This document shows, piece after piece, positions 17,674 to 26,114 of a stretch of 64,000 bases of DNA. Source of the DNA: Clostridia bacterium (lineage in GTDB: Bacteria; Bacillota; Clostridia; Oscillospirales; CAG-272); assembly GCA_017483195.1 (NCBI GenBank), contig JAFULR010000005.1, forward strand, positions 1 to 64,000, given 5' to 3'. The notes under the pieces are model-generated. The model made no database searches and had not been told where the DNA came from. It saw only the letters and a list, made by a program, of their open reading frames with translations. Both the position numbers and the translations under genes were made by a program. Every line of letters starts with the position of its first letter. Position 1 is the stretch's first letter.

Positions 17674-18625
17674 TCTTTTTACTAATCCTTTCGTCTAAAA
17701 ATGCCTGTCTAAGCTTTTTTAAGTCTCTAACTGGGAAAACCATAAGCATTATTTCTATATTTAGACCGCAATTATTATTCTCGCAATATCCTTCAAAGGC
17801 CTTTTCGCATCGACATTTTACGGAAGCTAATATTTTTTCTGTGTATGTGTATTCTTCTTCCTCTGCAATAATCATACACGGTACACGTATAACTATCCCA
17901 TTCTTCTTAAAGTACTCAATGATTTTAGAATGTCGTGCTTCTGTTTCTGTTGGATAGTCAAACAATATATCATTAAGATCATCGATAATTGACTTAAGAT
18001 TGTTAGACAAATCTGATGTCGCCATCATTATATCCGACATAATTGCCATTGCACTGGCAAAATAATGTTTCAGTATGCTCTTGTCTATATCCTCTTTGAT
18101 CCCCTTAAAACAGTAGTCCCACGTTCCTGTTTTTACCTGCCCAACCCACATATGCTTTTTCCCTTTTTCGGAAGAAAACAACAATCCGTCATATCCCTTG
18201 ATTTCATGTCCCTTTCTATTTGGTTCGGCATCTTTCCGAGGATATTTTTCATAATACTTTACACGTGAGTAAAGCAACTCGATGTTTTCAAAAAAACATT
18301 TGATAAAACTGTCAAGCGCCAATTCTCCCATCAATCCGTCATTGAGTTTTTCTGTTTTTGGGACGCGATTTTCGTAGGCGGCTCGAGCCGCTTTATGAAG
18401 ATTAGCAAATTTCCCTCGCTCATAGGCATATTCAATTTCATTTTTCTCGTATGCGTAAAAAATGATTGCATCAAAAAGCAACGCCGAAAATGCCGCTTCA
18501 AAATCATCTGTATTGGTGTGAATATAAGGGAAAGTCTCATATTTCCCTTTGTACGGTTCGTATTTCATTACCAATGGCGGCAATCTTTTGCCGATACATT
18601 CCTGAAATATTTCAATCGCAGTCAT
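17660..18625 (-). CDS. hamA: Hachiman nuclease HamA (DUF1837)
   Basis: 321 aa. The conserved block GELALDSFIKCFF (Glu), KGYDGLLF (Asp) and VGQVKTGTW (Q-x-K) forms the PD-(D/E)XK-type centre of the HamA/DUF1837 family. HamA is the DNA-degrading effector of Hachiman; HamB is its regulator. The start is ATG 18625 after GGGAAGG. The gene order hamA-hamB is the standard one. It follows the NUDIX gene by about 20 bp on the same strand, so the defence genes may be read from upstream. Confidence 0.9.
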   Translation of the reverse strand: MTAIEIFQECIGKRLPPLVMKYEPYKGKYETFPYIHTNTDDFEAAFSALLFDAIIFYAYEKNEIEYAYERGKFANLHKAARAAYENRVPKTEKLNDGLMGELALDSFIKCFFENIELLYSRVKYYEKYPRKDAEPNRKGHEIKGYDGLLFSSEKGKKHMWVGQVKTGTWDYCFKGIKEDIDKSILKHYFASAMAIMSDIMMATSDLSNNLKSIIDDLNDILFDYPTETEARHSKIIEYFKKNGIVIRVPCMIIAEEEEYTYTEKILASVKCRCEKAFEGYCENNNCGLNIEIMLMVFPVRDLKKLRQAFLDERISKKSEGT

Positions 18626-18644
18626 ATGTACCTTCCCTCTCTTA

Positions 18645-19028
18645 TTATTTTTGTTCTTTCAAAGTTTTCAATATTTCTTCATCCGCCGGGCAGAACTCGT
18701 AATTGGAGATCTCGCTGGGTGTTATCCATTTGATATCGTTGTGCTCCAGCTTTTGCGGTTTTCCCTCAGCAATGGTTGCATTGAACAGTGTCAGATGCAC
18801 CGTCAGGTCGGGATACTCATGGATAACATCCATAAATACATCACCAACTGAAAGAAGAATATCTAATTCTTCCTTGCACTCTCTGATGAGTGCCTGTTCT
18901 TTTGTTTCTCCTGGCTCGACCTTACCACCAACAAACTCCCAAAGAAGTCCTCTCGCTTTATGTGCCGGGCGTTGGCATATCATAAATTTATCGCCCTGCC
19001 AAATGAGAGCTGCTACCACTTCCGTCAT
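18645..19028 (-). CDS. mutT: NUDIX hydrolase, MutT-like
   Basis: 127 aa. The Nudix box GKVEPGETKEQALIREC followed by KEELDI matches GX5EX7REUXEEXGU. MutT relatives sanitise 8-oxo-dGTP. The LWEFVGGKVEPGE context fits the MutT/8-oxo-dGTPase group. Within a defence operon it could equally hydrolyse a nucleotide signal (inference). Its start overlaps the preceding stop as ATGA. Confidence 0.88.
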   Translation of the reverse strand: MTEVVAALIWQGDKFMICQRPAHKARGLLWEFVGGKVEPGETKEQALIRECKEELDILLSVGDVFMDVIHEYPDLTVHLTLFNATIAEGKPQKLEHNDIKWITPSEISNYEFCPADEEILKTLKEQK

Positions 19029-19324
19029 CGCTGTTGAACAAAATCAAACAAATGATTCAAACCAGCCCGGATCCATCCCTTGCTCAAGTACGATTTCTGT
19101 CCTCTGCCAGCCAAAAAGAATAGTAAATCGTTATAAAATGCGCTATTCTTATCTTTAACATTATTCTCTATACTTCGAAAACAAGAAATCGCATTAGCAT
19201 CAATCACCGTGATATTTAGATAATCGCACAAATACTCTATTGCCTTTGCATACGAACGAGCTTTTCCCGATTCAATTCCAGGTGTTATGCAATACTCTTC
19301 AAATTCAGCTAAAAACTTTTGCAT
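19025..19324 (-). CDS. Small helical protein in the R-M operon
   Basis: 99 aa, preceded by AGAGGGAATG. Helical, with GIESGKARSYAKAIEYL and GRGQKSYLSKGWIRAG. It resembles the short helical domain found at the N-terminus of some restriction endonucleases. Stop overlaps the NUDIX start. Function unknown. Confidence 0.6.
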   Translation of the reverse strand: MQKFLAEFEEYCITPGIESGKARSYAKAIEYLCDYLNITVIDANAISCFRSIENNVKDKNSAFYNDLLFFLAGRGQKSYLSKGWIRAGLNHLFDFVQQR

Positions 19325-19345
19325 TTTTCATTCCCTCTATATATT

Positions 19346-20272
19346 TCAGTTACCGTATTTCAAAGCTATATCTCTAAGTTTAATTCCCATTTTACAGAAC
19401 CATTCAAAATAACCGTTCCATGCATCTACGCCTTTTTTGATGTCGCCATTGGTAGAAATGAGGATACGGCAATCCTTGGTTGCTTCAATCCACTCAGCAG
19501 AGCCCCCCAGCTCTTTCTCAATATCATTTTTGTGTTCCAAAAAACGTGCGTATGTGTCTTTATCGTTTGATATATATATTGATGCACCTAAACACTTTTT
19601 CTGGCTGTTAACAGTAAACGCAACATGGTGTGTTGATCGACCTATGCTAACATCATACCAGTGTTGAGGAGAAGGTTTTCTTTGTGAAAACACCTTCTTG
19701 AATTCTGGCTTTACAAAAGCATATTCATTAAAGGCTTGCCAAAAATCAATTTGAAGTTTCTGTAAGGGTGACAATCCTTCAGCCACCTTCATCGCCTTAG
19801 CCCAATCGTTGGGTTTCTCTACTATGTTAAATTTAGGAGCCGGCACGGAATCGTTAATCTTCCATAACTCTATTTCTAAAAGAAAGAAGCCAATATTTTC
19901 GTCAGTATGTTGATTTAACCATTCAATCGCGCGTTTATGTTCGTCACGTGCGTGCTTTACAATCCAAACAATTACCTCCGCGCCTTTGCCCGAAGCATAT
20001 GTAATGATCTTGCCCAAATGATCATGGTCAGAGAACTCCAACTGATTCTCAATGGTTATTTTTCTACCGGTACCGACCTCAGTTGCATACAAGTCAACAT
20101 TAAAATCTCCGACCGAAGATTCTCTTTCTTCAAGCGCTATATCAATTCCAAGTGTGTCACTCAACAAAGCCAAATTTTCCTCTTGAGCGAGCCACTTTGT
20201 AAAATCTCGTGCCTCATGGGGCCATATTGTTCTAAGATCTGATATTCTCTCTATTTTTCCTAATGTAGCCAT
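19346..20272 (-). CDS. DUF4268 protein with nuclease-like N-terminus
   Basis: 308 aa. The first half has a restriction-endonuclease-like core: DFNVDLYATEVGTG followed by KITIENQLEFSDHDHLGK, then VIVWIVKHARDEH. The second half, with YDVSIGRSTHHVAF and a terminal GWNGYFEW-like region, fits DUF4268. Proteins of this kind recur beside R-M and other defence genes. RBS GAGGTGAAG. Role here is inference: accessory nuclease of the operon. Confidence 0.75.
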   Translation of the reverse strand: MATLGKIERISDLRTIWPHEARDFTKWLAQEENLALLSDTLGIDIALEERESSVGDFNVDLYATEVGTGRKITIENQLEFSDHDHLGKIITYASGKGAEVIVWIVKHARDEHKRAIEWLNQHTDENIGFFLLEIELWKINDSVPAPKFNIVEKPNDWAKAMKVAEGLSPLQKLQIDFWQAFNEYAFVKPEFKKVFSQRKPSPQHWYDVSIGRSTHHVAFTVNSQKKCLGASIYISNDKDTYARFLEHKNDIEKELGGSAEWIEATKDCRILISTNGDIKKGVDAWNGYFEWFCKMGIKLRDIALKYGN

Positions 20273-20300
20273 ACTTCACCTCAATACGGTTTCATTTAAA

Positions 20301-20777
20301 TTATACCTTGGGAACAAGAGAGTTATAAACAGGACTATTTTTAACAACATCCCATTTACCTACTCTCATCTTTTTAATTTTCTTACCTTCACCAAAATCA
20401 AGAAGATCCTCTCTGCCAAAGCTATTCAACAACTTATTTAAGCTGCCTAAATCAGATGAAGTTAACAAAAATGCTTCTTCTGGATCTACAAGTTTGCAAT
20501 AAGCCCATAGCTGTCCCAAATCTCGCAATGTCAATCTCGTCTTTTTCGCTTCAATGAAAAAGAGCTTAACAGTATTTCGCTGCTTCACAATACCAAGTAC
20601 ATCAATCTGAATATCAATGTCGTTAGCCATTTCATTTACTACATCATATCTAGCTAGCACTCGATCCAATCGCTCGCTATGCGAATCAACAGTTATGATC
20701 TCTGCACTTTTATATTTATCGTGAAGATACTGTTCGAGCCAAGCTCTCATCGGTTCATATAATGCTTCTTCTAACAT
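20301..20777 (-). CDS. Putative restriction endonuclease subunit, PD-(D/E)XK fold
   Basis: 158 aa. The catalytic signature is clear: DIQIDVLGIVKQ, then LFFIEAKKTRLT (Asp, Glu-x-Lys), followed by DLGQLWAYCKLV, a helix often seen after the core. It starts at ATG 20777, overlapping the previous stop as TAATG, so it is made together with the LAGLIDADG-like protein. It lacks an obvious DNA-recognition domain, which the neighbour may provide. Confidence 0.75.
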   Translation of the reverse strand: MLEEALYEPMRAWLEQYLHDKYKSAEIITVDSHSERLDRVLARYDVVNEMANDIDIQIDVLGIVKQRNTVKLFFIEAKKTRLTLRDLGQLWAYCKLVDPEEAFLLTSSDLGSLNKLLNSFGREDLLDFGEGKKIKKMRVGKWDVVKNSPVYNSLVPKV

Positions 20778-21670
20778 TACGACTCCTTGTTATATCCAAG
20801 TTTTTCTGCAATATCTTTCCAAGAATCAAAGTGCATGCCTCTGATTTCGATAGGCAAGAATACATCTGTTTCGCCAGGATGACGAGGTTTAGCTTTGCCT
20901 TTACCATTTGAATCCCAATAGTATCTATGCGTTACTTCTTCGGGACTCTTTCCTTGTTTCTGAAGCCATACCCGATGTTCATTTGCAAAAGCAGACAAAG
21001 CCTCCTGTTTATGTATAACGGCAAAACCAATAGGCTCATATTCGGTAGCCCAAACCTTAACCTGATGCTCTTTCTTCCAAAAATCGTGGTTCCCCTGATT
21101 GTATTTTACAAGCTTGCCATCTCTCATGTTAGGGTGTGCCCAGTCGATATTTTGCACAGGAATATCAACGCTTTTCAGCATGTTACAAAAATCTACTACC
21201 AAGCCCCAGTTGTGAGGAATTTCGAAATACACACGATGAGCTTCCTTATCAAAGAAATAATTGCTCCTTCTGATGTATCCAGTTACATCCGCAAAACCAC
21301 GAATAAACTGTTTTCTTTCATCAAGTGTAAACGAAAAGACCTCGGGAGAGATTCTCACATTATCAGCTGAAGTAGCTCCGCCAATATAGCGGATAATCTC
21401 CCTCATTAAATAATCTTCATTTCTCTTTCTGAACGACAGAAAAGACACATTAGGATTCTGGTTAAACACCAAGCTAGTACCTAATACAGGCTCTAAAATC
21501 TGCCTCATGTCGGTGATACTTGCCTTCACATAAAGAGCAACATCTCTATTAAACTCTGTTTCTAACTTCTTATGAGGAATTTCAATAACAATAGTGGTTT
21601 CAGAAGGGCCTCTTTGAACTGCACCATTTCCTGTTATCATTCCTAACAAATATGCCATTTCGTTATTCAT
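20777..21670 (-). CDS. LAGLIDADG-fold protein, catalytic acids replaced
   Basis: 297 aa from ATG 21670 after TTGAGGTTGC; an in-frame TTG at 21682 is less likely. Two LAGLIDADG-type helices are visible: MAYLLGMITGNGAV near the N-terminus and FIRGFADVTGYIRR near residue 135. The final acid of each motif, which binds the metal in homing endonucleases, is Asn in the first and Thr in the second. The fold is therefore likely kept for DNA recognition only, as in WhiA. It sits between the methyltransferase and the PD-(D/E)XK gene. Confidence 0.7.
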   Translation of the reverse strand: MNNEMAYLLGMITGNGAVQRGPSETTIVIEIPHKKLETEFNRDVALYVKASITDMRQILEPVLGTSLVFNQNPNVSFLSFRKRNEDYLMREIIRYIGGATSADNVRISPEVFSFTLDERKQFIRGFADVTGYIRRSNYFFDKEAHRVYFEIPHNWGLVVDFCNMLKSVDIPVQNIDWAHPNMRDGKLVKYNQGNHDFWKKEHQVKVWATEYEPIGFAVIHKQEALSAFANEHRVWLQKQGKSPEEVTHRYYWDSNGKGKAKPRHPGETDVFLPIEIRGMHFDSWKDIAEKLGYNKES

Positions 21671-21678
21671 ATGCAACC

Positions 21679-22014
21679 TCAATTAAAACCAATTCTATAT
21701 CCATGATCGAATAGATATTCAAGAATATCGTTATCGTTCAACCTATATGAAAAATCATTTCTATAAGCATCATTGTGCGTGAATCCAAGTCTTTTTATAT
21801 TTGCCGGGGGGCAAGCTCTGACATACAATCTTAATTCCAACCCCCACTTATTAGCATCCTCTTGCAACAATATCATGCCATCATCATGTATACTCAAAGA
21901 TTCTCCATATTTGCGATTATACTCGCTGATAAAATTTCTCATTCGCGACGGTCTTGCCTCAGCCTCGATAAAACACTCTTGACCTCTCAAATAATCAAGC
22001 AATTCTGTATACAT
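21679..22014 (-). CDS. Hypothetical protein of the R-M operon
   Basis: 111 aa, RBS AGGAGAATAAAG, three bases after the methyltransferase stop. Mixed alpha/beta composition with RPSRMRNFISEYNRKYGESL and a C-terminal YLFDHGYRIGFN. Not recognised. Its position argues for a part in the restriction complex. Confidence 0.65.
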   Translation of the reverse strand: MYTELLDYLRGQECFIEAEARPSRMRNFISEYNRKYGESLSIHDDGMILLQEDANKWGLELRLYVRACPPANIKRLGFTHNDAYRNDFSYRLNDNDILEYLFDHGYRIGFN

Positions 22015-22017
22015 ACT

Positions 22018-24123
22018 TTATTCTCCTAACACATAATAAATTTGGTCTGCAATAGCTTGGGCCATCAGCGGCGGCACTGCATTTCCGATTTGCTGACGAA
22101 TATACAATTTTGCTCCGATAAATACAAACTTATCGTCAAACGATTGTATTCTTGCTGCTTCGCGAGGTGTAATAGCTCTATGCAAGAACGGGTGATTATT
22201 TGTACCATTCGAGGAAGCATCGAACCTTGTATCTATCGTTGGCGAAACTGCATCCCATTTCAATCTTCCCCATGTTCCGCTAAATTGCTGATTGCCTGTC
22301 ATCTCTTGCGGCAAGTGTTCTTTTCCGCATTCGGGCGGAATCATTTGCAATTTTCTGATTGCTATTTCTGCGTGGTTTGATGCCTTGTGGTTATACAGTT
22401 TTTTGCTTCCCTGCCGCATTGCTCTTTGGTAAGCACTTGTAGGCTCCGTGATGTAGTCTTGCTCGAATTCGCCCTCGCTAGAGTTCAAGTATGCCAAATC
22501 ATAGATAGCATCTCTTACCGTTACTACCTTGTCGCAAGTAGGTTTAGGAAGTGCTACGGGTTTGCTTTTTGAACATATGAATATTGCTCTTTGTCTTGCT
22601 TGAGGAACACCAAAGTCTGATGCCGTGAGTACACCGTATTCCACATGATAGCCCATTCGTCTAACTTTCTCTATTATCTGATTTTTGAACCATCCAGCAG
22701 AAGTGGACAGAAGAGCTTTCACATTCTCGATTACGAACACTTCAGGCTTTAATATGCTCACAATATTAAGGTATTCATTGAAGAGGAAGTTTCGAGGATC
22801 ATCTAGTCCTAGTTTTTTTCCTTTGAGCGAGAATCCTTGACAAGGTGGTCCGCCAATAATCATATTCACATTGCGTTTTCTACTCAATTCAATGATTTGT
22901 TTTTTAACCTTATTATCCGTAATATCGCCCGTAACTACTTCGGTATTGGGCATATTATACTTAAATGTTTCAAGTGCTTGCGGATTATAGTCCAATGCTA
23001 CTTCTGTTGTAAAATGTGCATTTTTCTCCATTCCATAGGACATTCCACCTGCACCACTGAACAAGTCCAATATTCTAAATTCTTTAATTGCCATGTTATT
23101 TAATCTCTTATTGCGAATCAAGATTCTCTTGAAAACTTCCTTTCCATTGATGGTAGGTTTGAACAAATCGAACTCGTTATCGGACCCGTGATTTGCTTCG
23201 CCTACAATCTCGAACTGTTCGCTATTGTATCTGTTTACGATAGTAATCGGGACTCCCATAACGCCTGCATAGTCATACGGAATTTCAGTTATTGACCTTA
23301 CATGAATGGCATCATATGTATCATACTTGGGGTATTCTTGCGGATCGTATCTCTTAGTTAAAGGTAGTTCTTCGTGTCGTCTGTCGTTATCTAAGTTAGT
23401 CAACCACATAGCATTTCCCAGGCTACGCCATTTCTGTCCTGTTTCGTCGACCCAATAACGCATAGCGCGAGGCTCTGACGACTGCGGCACTCTGAATTTC
23501 ATTTCACCGAACTGATAACCTGTCCATACCTCATTATTTTGAATCAAAGGAAATATCTCTTTGTAAGTTAACGCATTTTGGTTGCCGATCAGCAGAAAGC
23601 TCTTTTTATATCTCATTATTTCAGCAACTATCTCTTTGAATAATGAGAATGGAGGGTTCGTTACCACTATATCTGCCATCTTTAAGTATTCAATGCATTC
23701 GGGGCTTCTGAAATCTCCATCCCCCTTAAGTCGTTTGATTACCCTGTTGTTTTTTAGATACTTCGCAATGAATTCTTCTGATATATCTTCTTCATCACAG
23801 AACTTACTGATATCGAGAACATAACCATTCTCACCATGTAAATAACAATCATCTTGGTCTACAAATCTCAACTGTGTTCCAATCACCTTGGATGATTTGT
23901 ATGATGTACATATCAATCTTCTTAGTTTAAGTTTGTTGAAATTTTTCAAGAAGAATTTACAGAAATTTGATTCAAATGGGTCATCACAATTACAAAGCAC
24001 AGTTTTTTCTTCAAACTGCTCTATGTAATGGAAAACCTCTTTTTGGATCGTCTCATATGTTGTGTAAAACTCATCATCTTTTGCTCTTTTGGCTACTTGA
24101 AGATTCGTGTTTTTATTTCCCAT
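22018..24123 (-). CDS. Fused adenine-N6 / cytosine-C5 DNA methyltransferase
   Basis: 701 aa from ATG 24123 (GGAGAATAAAA upstream; the longer 723-aa reading lacks a good site). Residues 1-340 are an EcoRI-family adenine methyltransferase with DIVVTNPPFSLF at about 151-162. Residues 349-701 are a complete C5-cytosine enzyme: FSGAGGMSYG (motif I, about 355), GPPCQGFS (motif IV, catalytic Cys, about 428), ENV (about 466), a QARQR motif, and GNAVPP (motif X). The two enzymes meet at LNNMAIKEF, where an internal ATG could also start the C5 half alone. It would protect both strands of an asymmetric site with different marks (inference). Confidence 0.92.
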   Translation of the reverse strand: MGNKNTNLQVAKRAKDDEFYTTYETIQKEVFHYIEQFEEKTVLCNCDDPFESNFCKFFLKNFNKLKLRRLICTSYKSSKVIGTQLRFVDQDDCYLHGENGYVLDISKFCDEEDISEEFIAKYLKNNRVIKRLKGDGDFRSPECIEYLKMADIVVTNPPFSLFKEIVAEIMRYKKSFLLIGNQNALTYKEIFPLIQNNEVWTGYQFGEMKFRVPQSSEPRAMRYWVDETGQKWRSLGNAMWLTNLDNDRRHEELPLTKRYDPQEYPKYDTYDAIHVRSITEIPYDYAGVMGVPITIVNRYNSEQFEIVGEANHGSDNEFDLFKPTINGKEVFKRILIRNKRLNNMAIKEFRILDLFSGAGGMSYGMEKNAHFTTEVALDYNPQALETFKYNMPNTEVVTGDITDNKVKKQIIELSRKRNVNMIIGGPPCQGFSLKGKKLGLDDPRNFLFNEYLNIVSILKPEVFVIENVKALLSTSAGWFKNQIIEKVRRMGYHVEYGVLTASDFGVPQARQRAIFICSKSKPVALPKPTCDKVVTVRDAIYDLAYLNSSEGEFEQDYITEPTSAYQRAMRQGSKKLYNHKASNHAEIAIRKLQMIPPECGKEHLPQEMTGNQQFSGTWGRLKWDAVSPTIDTRFDASSNGTNNHPFLHRAITPREAARIQSFDDKFVFIGAKLYIRQQIGNAVPPLMAQAIADQIYYVLGE

Positions 24124-24157
24124 TTTTATTCTCCGCTTTGCTATTATGTTTCGATTC

Positions 24158-24376
24158 TTATTGAGCAGTTTGATCAGGAACGATCTCAACTATATCATCC
24201 ATTGTGCAATTAAGCGCAGTGCAGATTTTCACAAGCACATCACTCGATACAGTTGCACCGTCTTTTTTCATCTTTGCGAGTGTTGCCGGGCTGATACCTG
24301 CTTTTGCAGCAAGGTCTTTGCTTTTCATCTCGCGATCAATCAACATTTTGAACAGTTTCTTATAGCTTGCAGCCAT
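24158..24376 (-). CDS. Xre-type regulator of the R-M operon
   Basis: 72 aa from ATG 24376 after GAGGTGGAAA. A single helix-turn-helix domain (KDLAAKAGISPATLAKMKK). It acts like a C protein timing methyltransferase before nuclease expression. It lies directly before the methyltransferase and is clearly paralogous to the regulator at 58134-58352. Confidence 0.88.
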   Translation of the reverse strand: MAASYKKLFKMLIDREMKSKDLAAKAGISPATLAKMKKDGATVSSDVLVKICTALNCTMDDIVEIVPDQTAQ

Positions 24377-24386
24377 TTTCCACCTC

Positions 24387-24406
24387 ATAAAAATAAGTAT
24401 TTTTAT
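24387..24406. promoter_or_regulatory. Palindromic operator candidate
   Basis: ATAAAAAT-AAGT-ATTTTTAT lies between the -10 box and the start codon of the Xre gene, the position expected for autoregulation. Confidence 0.55.
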
Positions 24407-24415
24407 ACATTTACT

Positions 24416-24444
24416 ATTATATCACTATTCTCGACAAAAAGCAA
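24416..24444 (-). promoter_or_regulatory. Promoter of the R-M/Hachiman operon
   Basis: Minus strand: TTGCTT (24439-24444), 17-bp spacer, TATAAT (24416-24421). Confidence 0.65.
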
Positions 24445-24569
24445 GTGATTTCCTAAAACAAATTGCACGAGCGTTGAATTTTTTATATCTCCGCAAATCC
24501 GAGTTCGAGAGGGCTTTATAGCTTATTCGCATATAAAATTGATTTCTTTTCACTAGGTTCAAAAGGGAT

Positions 24570-24594
24570 TCTCGCTTTTTCCGAGAATCCCTTT
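24570..24594. terminator. Hairpin 1 of boundary module copy 2
   Basis: GGGATTCTCG ... CGAGAATCCC followed by CTTTTTC. No plus-strand gene ends here, so it belongs to the module rather than to an operon. Confidence 0.6.
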
Positions 24595-24630
24595 TTCTTT
24601 GTTTATTGCTCCCAATTTGTTTGGGAGCGA
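24595..24630. repeat. Two-hairpin boundary module, copy 2
   Basis: Conserved TTCTTTGTTTATTG, then CTCCCAATTTGTTTGGGAG, a clean 7-bp hairpin. Confidence 0.65.
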
Positions 24631-24653
24631 ACGGTGGTGTTCGCTCCCTTTTG

Positions 24654-26114
24654 TTATGCATTGATCGTTTGTTTCATTTCGGCGATTTCCGCGTTCATTG
24701 TGGCTATCAGTTCGGCGAGCTTCTGCTCGCATTCCTCAATACTTGATGCGTACACGTTTCGGATGATTCTTGTACCATTCACGTTCGGAGAATATCTTCC
24801 TTCCCACACGTTTTTGCTGACCTGATGGATCGAGCCTGTTCCCTGCCGTCTGTACTTGCCCCGACGAGGCTCAAATTTCTCGCGTGGTGGCTTTTGCGGT
24901 CTTGTGTCGGGTGTTTGTTCTACCGCGCCTTGTGTGCCGTTATTTTCGCCTGTAACGCCCGAGATCGCGCCCATCGCTCGGTCGATTCGATTGGCTGCAG
25001 TTCGCATTCCTTCGTCGGTGGTATGCGAGTAGACGTTCAGCGTGGTTTCCACGCTTTCGTGACCGATCGTGCTTGCGAGCGTTTTTGCATCCATTCCATA
25101 CCGCAAAGCCTGCGTTGCGAAGGTATGGCGGAGCGCGTGGAACGGTACGTGCTTACACTCGGCTCTCTCAAGGATCGTCGCGAGCTTCTTTCTGCATGAG
25201 CAAGGATCGCGTGGGACATCCTCGTGTTTATATGGCGACGGGAACAGCCATTTAGATCTCACTCTCGTCTTATATTCCTTTAGCACCGCTATGAGTTGTG
25301 GCGGCAGGATGATCGTTCTCTCGGCTGCTTTGGTTTTCGGTGGTTTGATTTGCAGTTTTCCTTCCACGAACTTGACTTGCTTGGTTACCTTCAACTCGCC
25401 TGTTTCGAAGTTGATGTCCTCCCATAGAAGTCCGAGCAATTCTCCTCGTCTGAGTCCTGTGGACAGGTCGAGCAGGAACATCTCGTAGAAGCCGTCGGCT
25501 TCGTATTTGGCTTGTATCAAGAGCCTTTGCATCTCCGCAGGTGTCAGCACCTCGATCTCAACGCTTTTCTTCGGCGGCAGAGCGCAATGTGCGGCAGGAT
25601 TTTGCCGTATGAGGTTCTCCTTTTTCGCCTTTTCTAGTGCGGCTCGGCAATGAGCGTGTATGCTTCTAATAACCGAGTTCGCAAGCCCTGCTCCGAACTG
25701 CTCACGCCTTACCAATCTGCCGTCACTTTTTAGGTGAGCGTAGAACTTTTCAAGCGTGCCGGTCGTGATTTGGTTAAGAGGAATATCTCCGATCTTGGGG
25801 ATGATCTGATTGTATATTCTCTGCTCATAGGTTGTCTGCGTGTAAGGCTTGAGAGCAGGCTTGCAGTAGGTCTGATACCAGAAGTCCATCCATTCGCCGA
25901 ACGGCATATCCGCCGTGCATCGCGTGATCTCGGTCGCGCCGATTTCTTCCTTGAGTGCTTCAAGCCGTTCCACACATTCGGTTTTTGTTTTGGCAAGGAC
26001 ACTCTTGGTTTTCGGCAAGCCCTTATCGTCATAGCCGACGACGATTCGACCTTCCCATCTTCCGTCCTTGCGTAGTCTTACTGTGCCTTCGCCTGATTTT
26101 CTTCGTCTTGCCAT
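24654..26114 (-). CDS. int: Tyrosine recombinase with duplicated arm-binding domain
   Basis: 486 aa. Arm-binding AP2-like domain (GTVRLRKDGRWEGRIV), SAM-like core-binding domain (about 65-190), and catalytic domain with Arg in TGLRRGELLGL, HALRHTFATQ (H-x-x-R), GHES and the nucleophile Tyr in LNVYSHTT. Unusually, residues after about 425 repeat the arm-binding domain (GTGSIHQVSKNVWEGRY). This copy overlaps the preceding integrase by 37 bp, so the two are co-translated. Confidence 0.92.
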   Translation of the reverse strand: MARRRKSGEGTVRLRKDGRWEGRIVVGYDDKGLPKTKSVLAKTKTECVERLEALKEEIGATEITRCTADMPFGEWMDFWYQTYCKPALKPYTQTTYEQRIYNQIIPKIGDIPLNQITTGTLEKFYAHLKSDGRLVRREQFGAGLANSVIRSIHAHCRAALEKAKKENLIRQNPAAHCALPPKKSVEIEVLTPAEMQRLLIQAKYEADGFYEMFLLDLSTGLRRGELLGLLWEDINFETGELKVTKQVKFVEGKLQIKPPKTKAAERTIILPPQLIAVLKEYKTRVRSKWLFPSPYKHEDVPRDPCSCRKKLATILERAECKHVPFHALRHTFATQALRYGMDAKTLASTIGHESVETTLNVYSHTTDEGMRTAANRIDRAMGAISGVTGENNGTQGAVEQTPDTRPQKPPREKFEPRRGKYRRQGTGSIHQVSKNVWEGRYSPNVNGTRIIRNVYASSIEECEQKLAELIATMNAEIAEMKQTINA

